From Fistulifera solaris (taxonomy: Eukaryota; Bacillariophyta; Bacillariophyceae; Naviculales; Stauroneidaceae), in NCBI GenBank assembly GCA_030295235.1, contig AP026133.1, positions 496,001 to 560,000 on the forward strand: 64,000 bases of DNA, read 5' to 3'. Numbering within the stretch: position 1 is the first letter of the stretch; every line of letters starts with the position of its first letter. Of the stretch, positions 8,714 to 18,420 are shown piece after piece. The position numbers and the translations under genes were made by a program. A model generated the notes under the pieces. It ran no database searches and had not been told where the DNA came from. It saw only the letters and a program-made list of their open reading frames with translations.

Positions 8714-10039
8714 ATGCGCTTGCGTTTCCATCATGCTCTTCTGGGACTTGTAGGCGCGTCGCAACTCTTCCCAGGATGCGCCTTTTCCGAATTGCTACTT
8801 TACCGCTCACGATCCTCTCTTCGTGTCGCAAGCGCGGACGACGTTGAAGATCTGAGTGATGGCTACACCGATGGAGCGGAGCTGACTCCTGAAATGAAAG
8901 CCAAAATTAAAGAATCTCACACTTCGGAGGAAGAAGCCTCGCAGGGTGGCCAAATGTTTCGAAAAATGATGGAACGAGCTCAGCAAGGAGGAGGAATGAA
9001 TCATCGCCCACGCCCGCCTCCGCCCACGGTCCCGTTTCCCAATGCATCGATGCAAGCAACAAATTTTAACAACATGTCAGTTGAGGAACAAGCACGAATG
9101 TTCCGTGAAATGATGCAACGACAGCAGCAAGGAGGATACGCTCCACAGCCAACCTATCAGCCACCCCCACCTACTCCAAATTATCTGGGGGCAGGAGTAG
9201 CCCCCGATGGACGGAGGATCGGACGCAACCGAGATGCCGACGCGATTGTGAACAGTGCTGATTTGTATTTTGCCCAGCTGAAGCGTGATTCTTCGGTTCG
9301 AAACATGGCACGATATTCGGGCGATGAGGAGTACGCCAATCAGGTCTTTGCCGATCCCAGTATCAAAGAAATATCGATGCACGTGAACCCGTACATGGAA
9401 CAAGCGAAAAAGGAAAAAGATCTCGTCGAAACATCAATGGACGAAATGATTCTTCCTTATATGTTAGTTGAAGAGGAGAAACAAGACCCTACTTCTGCGG
9501 GTGTGAGGTACAAAGATTTGTTGAAGACCAAGCGCAAGAGAGCTTCCTCTGAGCCGACAAACAACAGGGACAGTCCCAATAGCAATTCTCGAGCTGCGAC
9601 ATCGGAACAAGCTGAGATCTCCGTCTTCACTCGTTCGGTCAACTCACCCACTACCTCAGCAGATGAACCCAAGGCCGCTACGTCTGAAAGGGAGTTCTCC
9701 GTTTCTGACAATATCAATTCATTAATCCTTGCCATTGACGGGGCGATCAAGGTTTACCACAACGTTGACATTTCCGCTCGGTCAGTCGCCCTAGTCTCCG
9801 TGAAAGAATTTCTCTCACATCTTGTGGCTCTCGCTGTCCAGAACGGAGCAACCAAGCAAGCGAAAGTACCTGTGCTCGAGGAAGAATCATTGATAAACAC
9901 CCTGGAAGCACTAGTTCTGACATTCAAAAACATTCAGCCCGAAGTGCGACTTACCATATTGCTTTCATCACAAGTACTGATGCAATCTGCACTGGTCTCT
10001 TGTGAATTTAGGCTTGGCAGTGTGGCGCAGCTCACGTAA
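8714..10039 (+). CDS. Plastid-targeted protein of unknown function, paralogue 2
   Basis: A 441-residue protein from the ATG at 8714. That start gives a signal peptide (RLRFHHALLGLVGASQLFP) followed by GCAFSE, an ASAF-like plastid motif; an in-frame ATG at 8687 would add nine residues. It has the same order as the gene at 6252: acidic ELTPEMKAKIK block, MSVEEQARMFREMM block, Gln/Pro linker, and the conserved core at residues 167-229, differing from its neighbour at only 3 of 63 positions. The C-terminal repeats are much more divergent. No known family recognised. Function is presumably in the plastid stroma or thylakoid, by targeting only. Confidence 0.85.
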   Translation: MRLRFHHALLGLVGASQLFPGCAFSELLLYRSRSSLRVASADDVEDLSDGYTDGAELTPEMKAKIKESHTSEEEASQGGQMFRKMMERAQQGGGMNHRPRPPPPTVPFPNASMQATNFNNMSVEEQARMFREMMQRQQQGGYAPQPTYQPPPPTPNYLGAGVAPDGRRIGRNRDADAIVNSADLYFAQLKRDSSVRNMARYSGDEEYANQVFADPSIKEISMHVNPYMEQAKKEKDLVETSMDEMILPYMLVEEEKQDPTSAGVRYKDLLKTKRKRASSEPTNNRDSPNSNSRAATSEQAEISVFTRSVNSPTTSADEPKAATSEREFSVSDNINSLILAIDGAIKVYHNVDISARSVALVSVKEFLSHLVALAVQNGATKQAKVPVLEEESLINTLEALVLTFKNIQPEVRLTILLSSQVLMQSALVSCEFRLGSVAQLT

Positions 10040-10197
10040 ATGCCAAACGAAAACATCGAGCCCCCAAGTAGAATAAATTAGAACTAGTAGGTAAATTATC
10101 TGGCAAACCAGAATACTACAGCGTTAAGCTAATAGCAAAACATAGCTGCATGATTTACGATTTCGTAAATTAGTTTCCCTAATTATTTGGTTTTGAC

Positions 10198-13100
10198 TTA
10201 GATGATGTTGAAAACCTTCTTCAGTTTCACCACTAATCGCCAATCCTCATTTTCAAGAGCGTCTTTGAAGTTCTCTTTTAGAGCATCAATGGAGGCGCGC
10301 GTCAATGTGGAATACAACATATGTGAAGCGTCAAATTGCCTTCCGTAAGTTATGTTCGGATTGCCCTCGTTCACAATTCTCACCGCCACAGAGGTTCCCT
10401 TTCGAGCGGTTTGTTGTTCGCGTCCATTACTTTCAATCGACGTAACTTTACCAACATGCAAGCCGCCGAGAGCAGGCACACAAAGAGGCGTACCAAGTTT
10501 GAGGATACCTTCTACGACCTCAACGCCAACGATGATCGGATCCTTTTGATTGAAAATATGTTGTGGCAAAATCTTAATAATGCTAGGGAAAACAGCCACG
10601 GCCGCTGCTTCTTCCTGCCGACGCTGCTTCAGCTCGTCCATAAAACGTGTAAATTGATCAAATAAATGATAAATAATGTCTGCCGTCATGATTCGAACAT
10701 TCATTTCTTGGGCGTATTCTCTAGCCTCTCTTTCGACGTCAACATCAAAAGCAAGAACCGTCGCATATTCGGGATGTCCTTTTTCATTCATGATTGAAAT
10801 CTTCGTGATGTCGCGTTTGTGGATGGTACCAATGCCGATGGCACTTACTGGAATCGGCGGTTTTGTGTCTTCGCGAAGAAATTGAAGCAAAGCTTCCAAC
10901 GCTCCCAATGTGGACGCTTGTACGAGAACCCCAGCTTTTTCTGTGCTAAGCTTTCCTTTGAGCTTGGTTAGATCAGACATAACTTCGGCTTTGATGTCTT
11001 CTTCTTCGTCGTCTGGACCCACAACCATGACAGGAGTACCAGCCATTACCTTATCAAGATTATTACCAATTACTTTTACTCCCAAAGCACCTTTGACTGA
11101 TTTGTGGTGAATGTATTCAGACTTGATGCGCATCTCTCTACTGGGTGGAGGCGTCAGCAGACCGCGAATTTCGGTGACAATAGGGCCATCTAGCGTGCAA
11201 AAGACGGCTCTATCACCTTCTTTCAAATGTCCATTCACGACGAGAACATCAACTGTCATTCCTAAGCCATCGATGGCTTTTACTTCAAGGACTGTGCATT
11301 GAAGGTTTGCATGCCACATCAACTTTTCTTCGAGCTTCTTTTGCGCCATCTGACACAACAGAAGCAACACGTCTTGGACTCCTTCACCAGTAACAGCAGA
11401 AGTAGGGACAAGAGGAATAAAATCTGAATTCGACCAATCATCGTCACCCATTTCCCAGTACAAATTGGAGTTTACTCCTTGCTCCTGCAACTGAACTTTG
11501 GCATCGGTAGCTCGACTGCGGAACTCCATGAGCGTTCCTTCATCCTGTCCTTTTAATGCCTCTCGAATAGGAGTATCTTTGGCCGTCTTCCAGCCATAAC
11601 ATCGATCTACCTTGTTTAAAGCAACCACAAACGGAACGCCTCTCTTCCGAAGCATTGTCAAACTCTCGATCGTTTGTTGTTCAAGACCGTGCATTAGATC
11701 TACAACAAGGATGGCAACATCACATAGCGAAGAGCCGCGAGATCGCAAGTTCGTGAAAGATTCGTGCCCGGGTGTATCAATGACAAGCATACCGGGTACT
11801 TTAAGCTCGACCTTCTCTGTGGCGTTCAAGCGAGCCGTCTGCGTCTCCAGTGTTTTCTTCTCGAAATAGGTTGCTCCAATCTGCTGAGTAATACCACCGG
11901 CTTCACCTTCTTGAACATTCGTTTTTCGAATTTTGTCTAGCAATTTTGTTTTTCCCGTGTCGACGTGCCCCATGATAACAACGATGGGACAGCGCAAATC
12001 GTCTGGCGAACGAGCTTCGAGATTGCGCTTCTCCATTTCAATTCGTTTACGCTTACCCTCCTCACGCTTTTGAGCTGCCAGTGCTTCCTGACGATTGAGC
12101 TCTTCCTGTTCTGCTTGCAACTGTGCTCTCTTTTCCGATTCAATGCGTTCGCGCTCGGCTCTTTCAATACCGAGCTGCTTGAGTCGCTCTTGTTCTTTCT
12201 TCTTTTCTAACTCCATGAGATCAAGATCTTCGTTCTCTACATCCACCTTTTGTAGCCTAGCAGCAAGATCATCGAATTTATCGTCCTCATCATCGCTGAC
12301 ATCCCAATCGTCGCCTGAATCATCTTCAGCATCGTTTTTCTCGTCATCATCGCCTTTCACCTCTTCTTGTTTTTCTTCTACAGCATCCGCTGCGGCTTCC
12401 CAGTCATCTTCATCGTCAGCTTTTTCCATTTTTTTCTTCGGAAGGCTTTTCCACTGTTTCTTGTTGTTGAACTTTGGCCGGACCTTTTTTCTTCTTGCTA
12501 TCGTAAACGACTTTTTGCTTCACCGCTTCTTGATTGGGAAGCATTCCAGCGGCTTTCATGGCCTCTAGTCGTTGTTCGACTAGCTTTTGCTTCGCCTTTT
12601 GCGCCTTAGTCATGTATGTTCCCTCTTTCTTTTGCTTGTCAATCTTTTCCTGTTTCTTTTGTTTTCTTCTCTGACGCTCCTCTTCTCTCAAACGCTCTTC
12701 TTCCGCCTCTCTGGCCTCGATTTCTGCAATACGACGTCGCTCTGCTTCTTCCGCCTCTCTTATTCGTTCTTCTTCCTCTCGTTGCTTGCGAAGCTTTTCC
12801 TGAATGAGTTTACCTCGCGCCGAAATCTGAAGCAAAATATTTTGTAAGACAATGCTCTCCAATGAACGCCATCTGCAACGCATAAAACTTACCTTCTCTT
12901 CTTTCGGCTCGGCTGCTCCAGCGGGTTTCTTCTTCTTTTTCTTTTTTTTGTTCTTACCTCCTTCTTCACCATCTTCCGTGTCAAGGAGACCTTGTGCGGC
13001 CAGAAAGGCAGCAGCCGCATCCATCACCGGCGGTTTTTCGGGCGCTTCATTCTTCGCTTCTACAGCCGTTTCCTCTACTTTCTCGATCTTTTGTTCGGTC

Positions 13101-13201
13101 TGATTGACTTGAGCTTCCGCTTCCAAAATGGCATCCCAATCATCGTCTTCTGCCGGCTGGTTGGCCTTGCCTGCTCCTTTCTTCTTATTAGCTTTGACCA
13201 T
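10198..13201 (-). CDS. EIF5B: Translation initiation factor eIF5B
   Basis: This cytosolic GTPase joins ribosomal subunits. The N-terminal part (start ATG 13201) is Lys/Glu-rich and low-complexity, as usual for eIF5B. The G domain has GHVDTGKT, DTPGHESF and NKVD, followed by domains II-IV ending ...VVKLKKVFNII. An intron at 12827-12892 (66 nt, GTAAGT...TTCAG) is a multiple of three, so the frame reads through it. The two coding frames meet in an A7 run (plus strand T7, 12429-12435); removing one base or adding two restores EEKMEKADDED. As the gene is essential and otherwise intact, this is probably an assembly indel. Confidence 0.95.
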
Positions 13202-13610
13202 GTTATCGCGATCTAAGTCTATTTATTGACTTCTTCTGTATTTACTTGATAGATAAAAGCGTTTTAGTCTCTAGGAATAGTCGTTTGCGTGTCAACGAGA
13301 CGAACTAGTCGCGTTCAACATGAATGAGCGGGCTTGAGTCGCAATCTCCTCGATTTTTGTGGACGAGAAAAGAGCAGAACGGCTGCATGATTTTTTTGCG
13401 GACGAGGTGCTCTAAGTCATGTGCGATCGGGACTCGCGTCACTAATAATGTGCATCATCAAGAACGTCCAACCTAGTGACGAAGTAAAGCTTTAGCAAGG
13501 CTAATCAAAGCGTTTTCTTATCTAATTCTGTTAATAAGTCAAAAGAAGAATGCTTACATTCGCGCACACAAGAAGAAACGATGTAAATGTTTTCTGTTAT
13601 TTTTGTACCT
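13202..13610. other. Intergenic region upstream of eIF5B
   Basis: Holds the promoter side of eIF5B and the 3' end of the KDEL protein gene, both on the minus strand. No ORF or repeat worth listing. Confidence 0.4.
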
Positions 13611-14490
13611 TTACAGTTCGTCCTTGCCGGCATTTACCTTCGCGTTCAAAATATTGTCGTACCCTTCTTTCACGGCCTCCTTCCACTTTTTAGGATCTTT
13701 AACAATATCTTTCATCTCTTGCGAGTCAAAAGCATCTTTCAGCAAGGGATCATCGTTGAATCCACCCGCTAGGAGCTTCAAACGCGCCTCTTCAATCTGG
13801 TCATCCGTCATGTCGCCCATCATTTCGGCAAGTCCAGCAAACACACTTTCAGGATTCTTCATAAGTTCGGCAACATTTTGCATAGCGTCTGTCGCATATT
13901 TCAGATACTCGGGGTTGGTAAATACTTGTTGCATTTCCTCAAATGATTCTCTCATTTTCAACTCAAAATAAGCGTTGTCTGTCTTATAACGAGCCAACTC
14001 CTCCGGTGGCACCGCTCCGGATGCTTCTAGATTTTTAATGACGTCGTCTTTGTTCTTGAGAACTTCCGTAAGCATGTCTCCTTCTGACAACATTTTCATG
14101 GCTTCGGCCATTTGCGCCTGTAGCTCTTCCGGAGTCATTTTCGACAATTGCTCCATCGCCTGCTCATACTGCTTCAATGTTTCTGGATCATTAAAAGCTT
14201 CGGCGAGCATTTGAGCCATGTCATCAGCATCGGCGCCCGCAGTGGCTTGCGCGGCTCGGTTTTGCAGGTCTTGAAACTTGGTCCCCTCTTGTTGCCGACG
14301 ATTTCCTCCGACACCGAATTGAGCACATACGGGCTGAAAGAAACAGTGTCAGATTGTATTCAGAATGTGTTGCATGAAGCGCTTAGGGGATGTTGAAAGA
14401 AAAAATACATCCACTTGAGCTGCCATCGGAACTTACCGAGAGGAGAAACAAAGCCGAAAGGCCAGCAAAATGCACTAATCTTGTCCACAT
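13611..14490 (-). CDS. ER-lumenal protein of unknown function ending in KDEL
   Basis: Two exons: 14437-14490 codes the signal peptide MWTRLVHFAGLSALFLLS; the intron 14334-14436 (103 nt, GTAAGT...TTTCAG) is phase 0; exon 2 is 13611-14333. The mature protein begins PVCAQFGVGG. It is about 240 residues of acidic, helical sequence with repeated Met/Asn-Pro-Glu stretches (DPETLKQYEQAM, NPEYLKYATDAMQ, NPESVFAGLAEMM) that recall STI1/ubiquilin-like helices. The last residues are GKDEL, a canonical ER-retrieval signal. This suggests a soluble ER resident, perhaps a chaperone cofactor. No enzyme motif seen. Confidence 0.75.
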
Positions 14491-15065
14491 CCTTACTACT
14501 ACGCAATTTATTTCAAGCGGATTAAGTCTTCCTTTTGTATTACAGCAATTCGACTTTATAGAATGCTTATACTCTATCAATCAAGTGATATGATGACAAC
14601 ACGGAATCGAAGTCGAACATTACAAGCACAAGTAATTCAAACCCGTCCAAACGAAAAAGGTTTGAGTTCCGCGTGGCGATCGCAATCACGCACAACGCTG
14701 TGTCGCGGTCTTAGTGGGAATGAATTTATCGGAGCGCCAGGTGGACAGACGTCCTTTGTCTTTTAGCGCGGTCTCAGCGCGGTCGACGTCATGATTAAAA
14801 CGCCTCCAGAAAATCTGGGTGAGTGGTGTTTTTGACTTCCTCAGAAAATCTGAGCGTATGTTGTTTTCAGGTTCACAGAAAATCTGGGGAGAGTGGTGTT
14901 TTCACGTCCCCAAAAAATCCGTGCAAGTTTCGCGATGACTGACTTGTCGCGATTGATGAAAGATGAGCTTTTTTTTTCGTCATCGCATTTTGATTGGGAA
15001 CAATATCATGAAGGAGCACCACCACCATCCCAGCAAATCAATGACACGTTCCTGAACATGAAGGC
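14491..15065. other. Intergenic region with tandem 35-bp repeats
   Basis: Divergent region between the KDEL gene and the fibrillin gene. The 35-bp repeats at 14803-14938 are listed separately. Short ORFs here look like chance. Confidence 0.5.
14803..14938 (+). repeat. 35-bp tandem repeat, 3 full copies and a decayed fourth
   Basis: Copies start at 14803, 14838 and 14873, each exactly 35 bp, sharing CAGAAAATCTGGG then GAGTGGTGTTTTCACGT with some mismatches. A decayed fourth starts at 14908. The array lies upstream of the fibrillin gene. Related units occur at 17981-18180. Confidence 0.8.
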
Positions 15066-15936
15066 ATGGATTTCGTTGTGTCTCTTTTGAACTTTTCCAA
15101 TGGATTTCTCCACTTCGAACAAATCCGACGCCGTCATATACGGTTCCATACCGCTGATCTGGGCCAGAGCAATGAAACAAATCCTCCGTCATTACAAGAG
15201 GTGCAAGAAAGGAAGCGGCTGAAGCTAAAGCGCGAATTGAAGGATTTAGGCGAACAATCGGATCGAGGGTTTCGAGCGACGTTGAAAGAACAAAACGAGG
15301 TACGACAATTGATTTTTCAATTGGCTGCCCTTAATCCGACACCAGCACCAGCAGAAGCTTATTTTTCTACAACGGATGCGACTAACACCGGTGTTGCGTC
15401 GGCACGAGGAAAATGGACGCTCATTTTTACCGATGCTCCTGATATAACGAGTTTAAAGAGTCCCTTCAATACTTTGGCAGAACTTGGTCGCATTGGCCAA
15501 GAATGTGAACCTCCAACAATAACCAAAGTCATTGAGTGGAAGGCTCCGGATTGGGTTTTACAGAGCCCTTTTGTTCTCGACCTGTGGAAAGGACGCATTG
15601 ACGGCGGTGAACCACGCATTCTGCAAAGGTAGTCACCGACGCCAGTGCGTCACCTCAAGCCCCTCCAAAGTTTTCCTTAAACTCTCGGGCTTTAAAATTG
15701 AAGGACCTCCCGTGAAAGGATTACGTGACGCGTCAGACTTGTCTGGATTTATATCGGAGAATGGTGTCGTTGCTGGAGGGCTTCAACGCTTCCCGATTAA
15801 TTTACAAGGGCCACTGTCGGCGCCCTTTGGTGAATTCGAGATACTTTACTTGGACGAGGAAATGAGAATAACAAGAACGGGGCAAAATTACTACGCTGTT
15901 AACCTAAGAGATAGCCCAGTTACGGAATGGTTTTAG
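15066..15936 (+). CDS. Plastid lipid-associated protein / fibrillin (PAP family)
   Basis: PAP/fibrillins coat plastoglobules and bind isoprenoids or lipids. The first part has RQLIFQLAALNPTPAP, then GKWTLIFTDAPDI, the family's 'G.W.LlYT' block. The end has GEFEILYLDEEMRITRTGQ, the diagnostic C-terminal 'YLDe.mRI.R' motif. The frame changes near 15630-15680: the first frame stops after EPRILQR and the second resumes at SKVFLKLSGFKIEGPP. A very short intron starting GTAGTC or a pair of indels would explain it. The N-terminus (MDFVVSLLNFSNGFLHFEQ) is not a clear plastid presequence, so the true start may lie in another frame just upstream, such as the ATG near 15059. Confidence 0.8.
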
Positions 15937-16362
15937 TTGGGAGGAAAGGCGGCTGGCCCAAGCAGTCGCAATGTCAAAAAGCGACCGCGTTCCTCTGGAG
16001 CGCAGTGACTGCAACAATCGCAACATCGAATCAATTACGAGAAGGAAGGCAATTGCCTCGACCTTTATAGGAATAATTTTTGTCCTGGTCCTAGAATTCA
16101 GAGAGAGCGAAAGCTCGAGAGGAAGAAATTTCTAGTATTAAATATTATGAATGTTGTTCATCAGAACAAAGACGCACCGGTATCTTTCGCCATCTATTCC
16201 TGTGATGGTAAGACATGAATGTTCACACCTTTTTTACTTAGATCTATACTGTTGGCAGGGACAACACCTCATGATGACGTCATGAATACAACGCCTCCGC
16301 TGCGCAGCCAACATGCATGTCCATCGCAAAAATTCATCGCGTTGAAGCGAACGATTGTGACC
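15937..16362. other. Intergenic region with a CRE palindrome
   Basis: No gene seen. Contains TGACGTCA at 16275-16282, 81 bp before the start of the next gene. Confidence 0.5.
16275..16282. promoter_or_regulatory. CRE-like palindrome TGACGTCA
   Basis: A perfect 8-bp bZIP-type palindrome within ATGATGACGTCATGA, 81 bp upstream of an ATG. CRE-like elements mediate CO2/cAMP control in some diatom promoters; a role here is inference. Confidence 0.35.
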
Positions 16363-16809
16363 ATGGTCTCTTTCGCAGCAATCGGGGCTTTTACCCGCCG
16401 TCGTCTAGCAAATGCTGTGACACGACACACACAGAAACGTAACATGTCGTTGGGTCACCCCCTCCGCCGCCCCCGGGAGGCTGGACTGGCATTGACAAGA
16501 TTGTGCGAGACCGTCTGCCGTACGACTACCAGAGTACGTAGAGATTGTACCAGCGGTCCAGAGTCATGCATTTCACATTCATTCTTATCATTTGCTTTTT
16601 TCTTTCTCTCTTACTTGGTTCCGAATATTACTATCGTATCAGTTGCCGCCGCTATCCTTGGTACCTACACTACTTTGATTGTTTTGTGGAGAGTCAAGGC
16701 TGCCATTTCGAAAAAAGCCCAAGGAGGAAGCACCCGAGGTTTCGGAGGAAGCCGTCACCGCTTAAACGTTGACTTAGTTGATCAAAGGAAGCCAGTTAAG
16801 CTGGAATAA
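16363..16809 (+). CDS. Small mitochondrial-type single-helix membrane protein, unknown
   Basis: Exon 1 (16363-16533) starts with a basic, Ser/Ala-rich leader typical of mitochondrial presequences (MVSFAAIGAFTRRRLANAV). After a C5 run (16458-16462) the next frame reads Pro-rich sequence and GGWTGIDKIVRDRLPYDYQ. Adding one C joins the two. The intron 16534-16642 (109 nt, GTACGT...TATCAG) is phase 1. Exon 2 gives IAAAILGTYTTLIVLW, a single membrane helix, and a basic tail. Size and layout resemble small accessory subunits of complex I or ATP synthase, but I do not recognise the family. Confidence 0.6.
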   Translation: MVSFAAIGAFTRRRLANAVTRHTQKRNMSLGHPLRRPREAGLALTRLCETVCRTTTRVRRDCTSGPESCISHSFLSFAFFFLSYLVPNITIVSVAAAILGTYTTLIVLWRVKAAISKKAQGGSTRGFGGSRHRLNVDLVDQRKPVKLE

Positions 16810-17117
16810 ACTATAGGATTTTTAGTCAACACTTTGCACATCCGAAATTGTCTTTCGATAAGGGCGGACAGAGCAATTCAAATTTGAATGAAACATTTTT
16901 CAACAATATCTTGTATTTTATTTGTTCGACCGGTTGTTGAAAAATTATTATTACATCGTTGTTAAACTTCGCTAAACTAATTGTGTGGCCACTACTAGAT
17001 GTCAACCTTAGCCAAAAACGAACACAGGGCCGAAACTGAGGATCTTTGAACTTGAACTATATGAGGCCACCATCCTCTCTAAACATGCTCTCATGTTTCG
17101 TCCAAGAATAACAGTAT
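16810..17117. other. Convergent 3' spacer
   Basis: AT-rich spacer between convergent genes. Nothing recognised. Confidence 0.4.
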
Positions 17118-17789
17118 TTAAATAGCACCATCGTCATTACTGAAGTCAAAATCAGCGCGAGGCTGACTTATTGGGGCAACAACTGGTTTGAGGACGCGGC
17201 AAAAATCGGACACCGCCATTCCTAACTTCAATTGAACGTGTCCTCCACCCATCCAAATAAACTTCTGCGATGCTGCAGCCTCGGCTAAAATAATGAGGAC
17301 ATGGTTTGGGTCAGCTATACCAAAGGGGGTGACGGAATTGTGTTTGTAGCCGGTCAAACGATCGTTATCATTTTGACTCGCTATTCTGAAATCGAAGCTA
17401 TTATCCTCCAGTCGGTCTTTCACAGGACGCAACGCTCGGATTGCATTCGCCAGCAACTTGTTGTCCAAACTGGCTGCGTACGGCAAAACAACCAGTACAT
17501 GTTTCGGATAGGTTGGATCGAATTGGGCAGAATCTGGTGCTTTCTTGTTGTCCAGAAGCAAGCTCTTGCATAAGTTGTGCACACTCGTTGCACCCAGGCA
17601 CTCGGCTCGTTTGGAGAGGGGCCAAGCATAATACGGTTCAGGAACAAATTTCCAGCAGGCCGAATAAATGGCAGCATCCTCAACTGCCAGGCGGGCTCGA
17701 CGCATCGCTTCATCGACCTTTTCTTGGCTACCATGATGTCGCACTTCTAGAGCCTCGACTCGTTTCTCCAGTTCTGCTAAATCGGCCAT
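17118..17789 (-). CDS. YbaK/ProX-type aminoacyl-tRNA deacylase domain protein
   Basis: From the ATG at 17789 the protein has 223 residues. It begins with a coiled coil (LAELEKRVEALEVRH), then a YbaK-like domain: TSVHNLCKSLLLDNK, VVLPYAASLDNKLLANAI, a conserved Lys/Gly loop LTGYKHNSVTPFGI, and the closing IWMGGGHVQLKLGM. These domains hydrolyse mischarged tRNAs (for example Ala- or Cys-tRNAPro). The coiled coil plus YbaK layout matches eukaryotic YbaK-domain proteins rather than a ProRS insertion. The frame is open further upstream to an ATG at 17957, but that extension looks like untranslated sequence. Confidence 0.8.
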   Translation of the reverse strand: MADLAELEKRVEALEVRHHGSQEKVDEAMRRARLAVEDAAIYSACWKFVPEPYYAWPLSKRAECLGATSVHNLCKSLLLDNKKAPDSAQFDPTYPKHVLVVLPYAASLDNKLLANAIRALRPVKDRLEDNSFDFRIASQNDNDRLTGYKHNSVTPFGIADPNHVLIILAEAAASQKFIWMGGGHVQLKLGMAVSDFCRVLKPVVAPISQPRADFDFSNDDGAI

Positions 17790-18420
17790 TATAACGGTTG
17801 TAATCACAAAAATTGCAAACGTGGGTATGGTTTGTTTGAACCGATACAACAACTTATGAACGCAGTGGAATGATACCGAGGTAGCCCCCGACACTGATCT
17901 TACGCAAAAAAAAAAATTCTCGGGTCCGAAAGCGACAAATTTGATAAAGAAAGACATAGTCCGATGGTGATTAACCTTACAGTAAAATCTGGGCGAGCGG
18001 TGATTTCACGTGTCCAGATTCCTGTTTTGTCCAGATAATCGGGGGCATGCGGTGTTTTCACGTCTCAAGATAATCTGGGAGTCTAATGTGTAATGTATGG
18101 GAGGCAGATGAAATAATACTGTTTGATGTGGCTTTTCTTCGTTCCTCACAGAAAATCGGATGATACTTTTTGTGGCAGACATAAACTCTGTCTGTAAGGG
18201 GTGTGGTGCGGTTTTCGCACGACAAACTTTTTCAATCCTTCCCAGGCAAACTTTCTGCTTTATACGAACAACGAGTAAAGATCTATGATCATGAAGAAGG
18301 ATGAGCAATGCTCGAGCAAAGATCAGCCAAGGAGCGTGCTTTGCACCGCCTTTCGCTCATAATTTTGATGGTTAAGAAGCTTGTTTCCGTTGCTTTTGCT
18401 GAACTCACTATCTTTTCACC
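17790..18420. other. Divergent promoter region with repeat cluster
   Basis: Separates the YbaK gene from the surface-protein gene. It contains the second cluster of the AAAATCTGGG...TTTTCACGT repeat at about 17981-18180. Confidence 0.6.
17981..18180 (+). repeat. Dispersed copies of the 35-bp repeat
   Basis: At least three related units: AGTAAAATCTGGGCGAGCGG followed by TGATTTCACGT (about 17990-18011), AGATAATCGGGGGCATGCGG followed by TGTTTTCACGT (about 18033-18063), and AAGATAATCTGGGAG (about 18067). A weaker CACAGAAAATCGG lies near 18147. Spacing is irregular, unlike the array at 14803. Confidence 0.65.

Noticed and set aside
12429-12435. Programmed ribosomal frameshifting at the A7 run in eIF5B.
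   Set aside because: The run could in principle be slippery, but many other genes here show similar breaks at unrelated runs (T, C, G), so sequence error is the simpler explanation.
12095-12568. Plus-strand Ser-rich ORFs opposite eIF5B.
   Set aside because: Antisense shadows of the Lys/Glu-rich eIF5B N-terminus; no independent support.
15630-15680. A 31-bp intron in the fibrillin gene.
   Set aside because: GT-AG borders and phase fit, but 31 bp is below any intron size supported elsewhere in the window (46-110 bp); two nearby indels are equally possible, so the junction is left open.
17957-17957. Upstream in-frame ATG for the YbaK-type protein.
   Set aside because: The added 56 residues are unlike the family and end with an ATG (17789) that starts the expected coiled coil.
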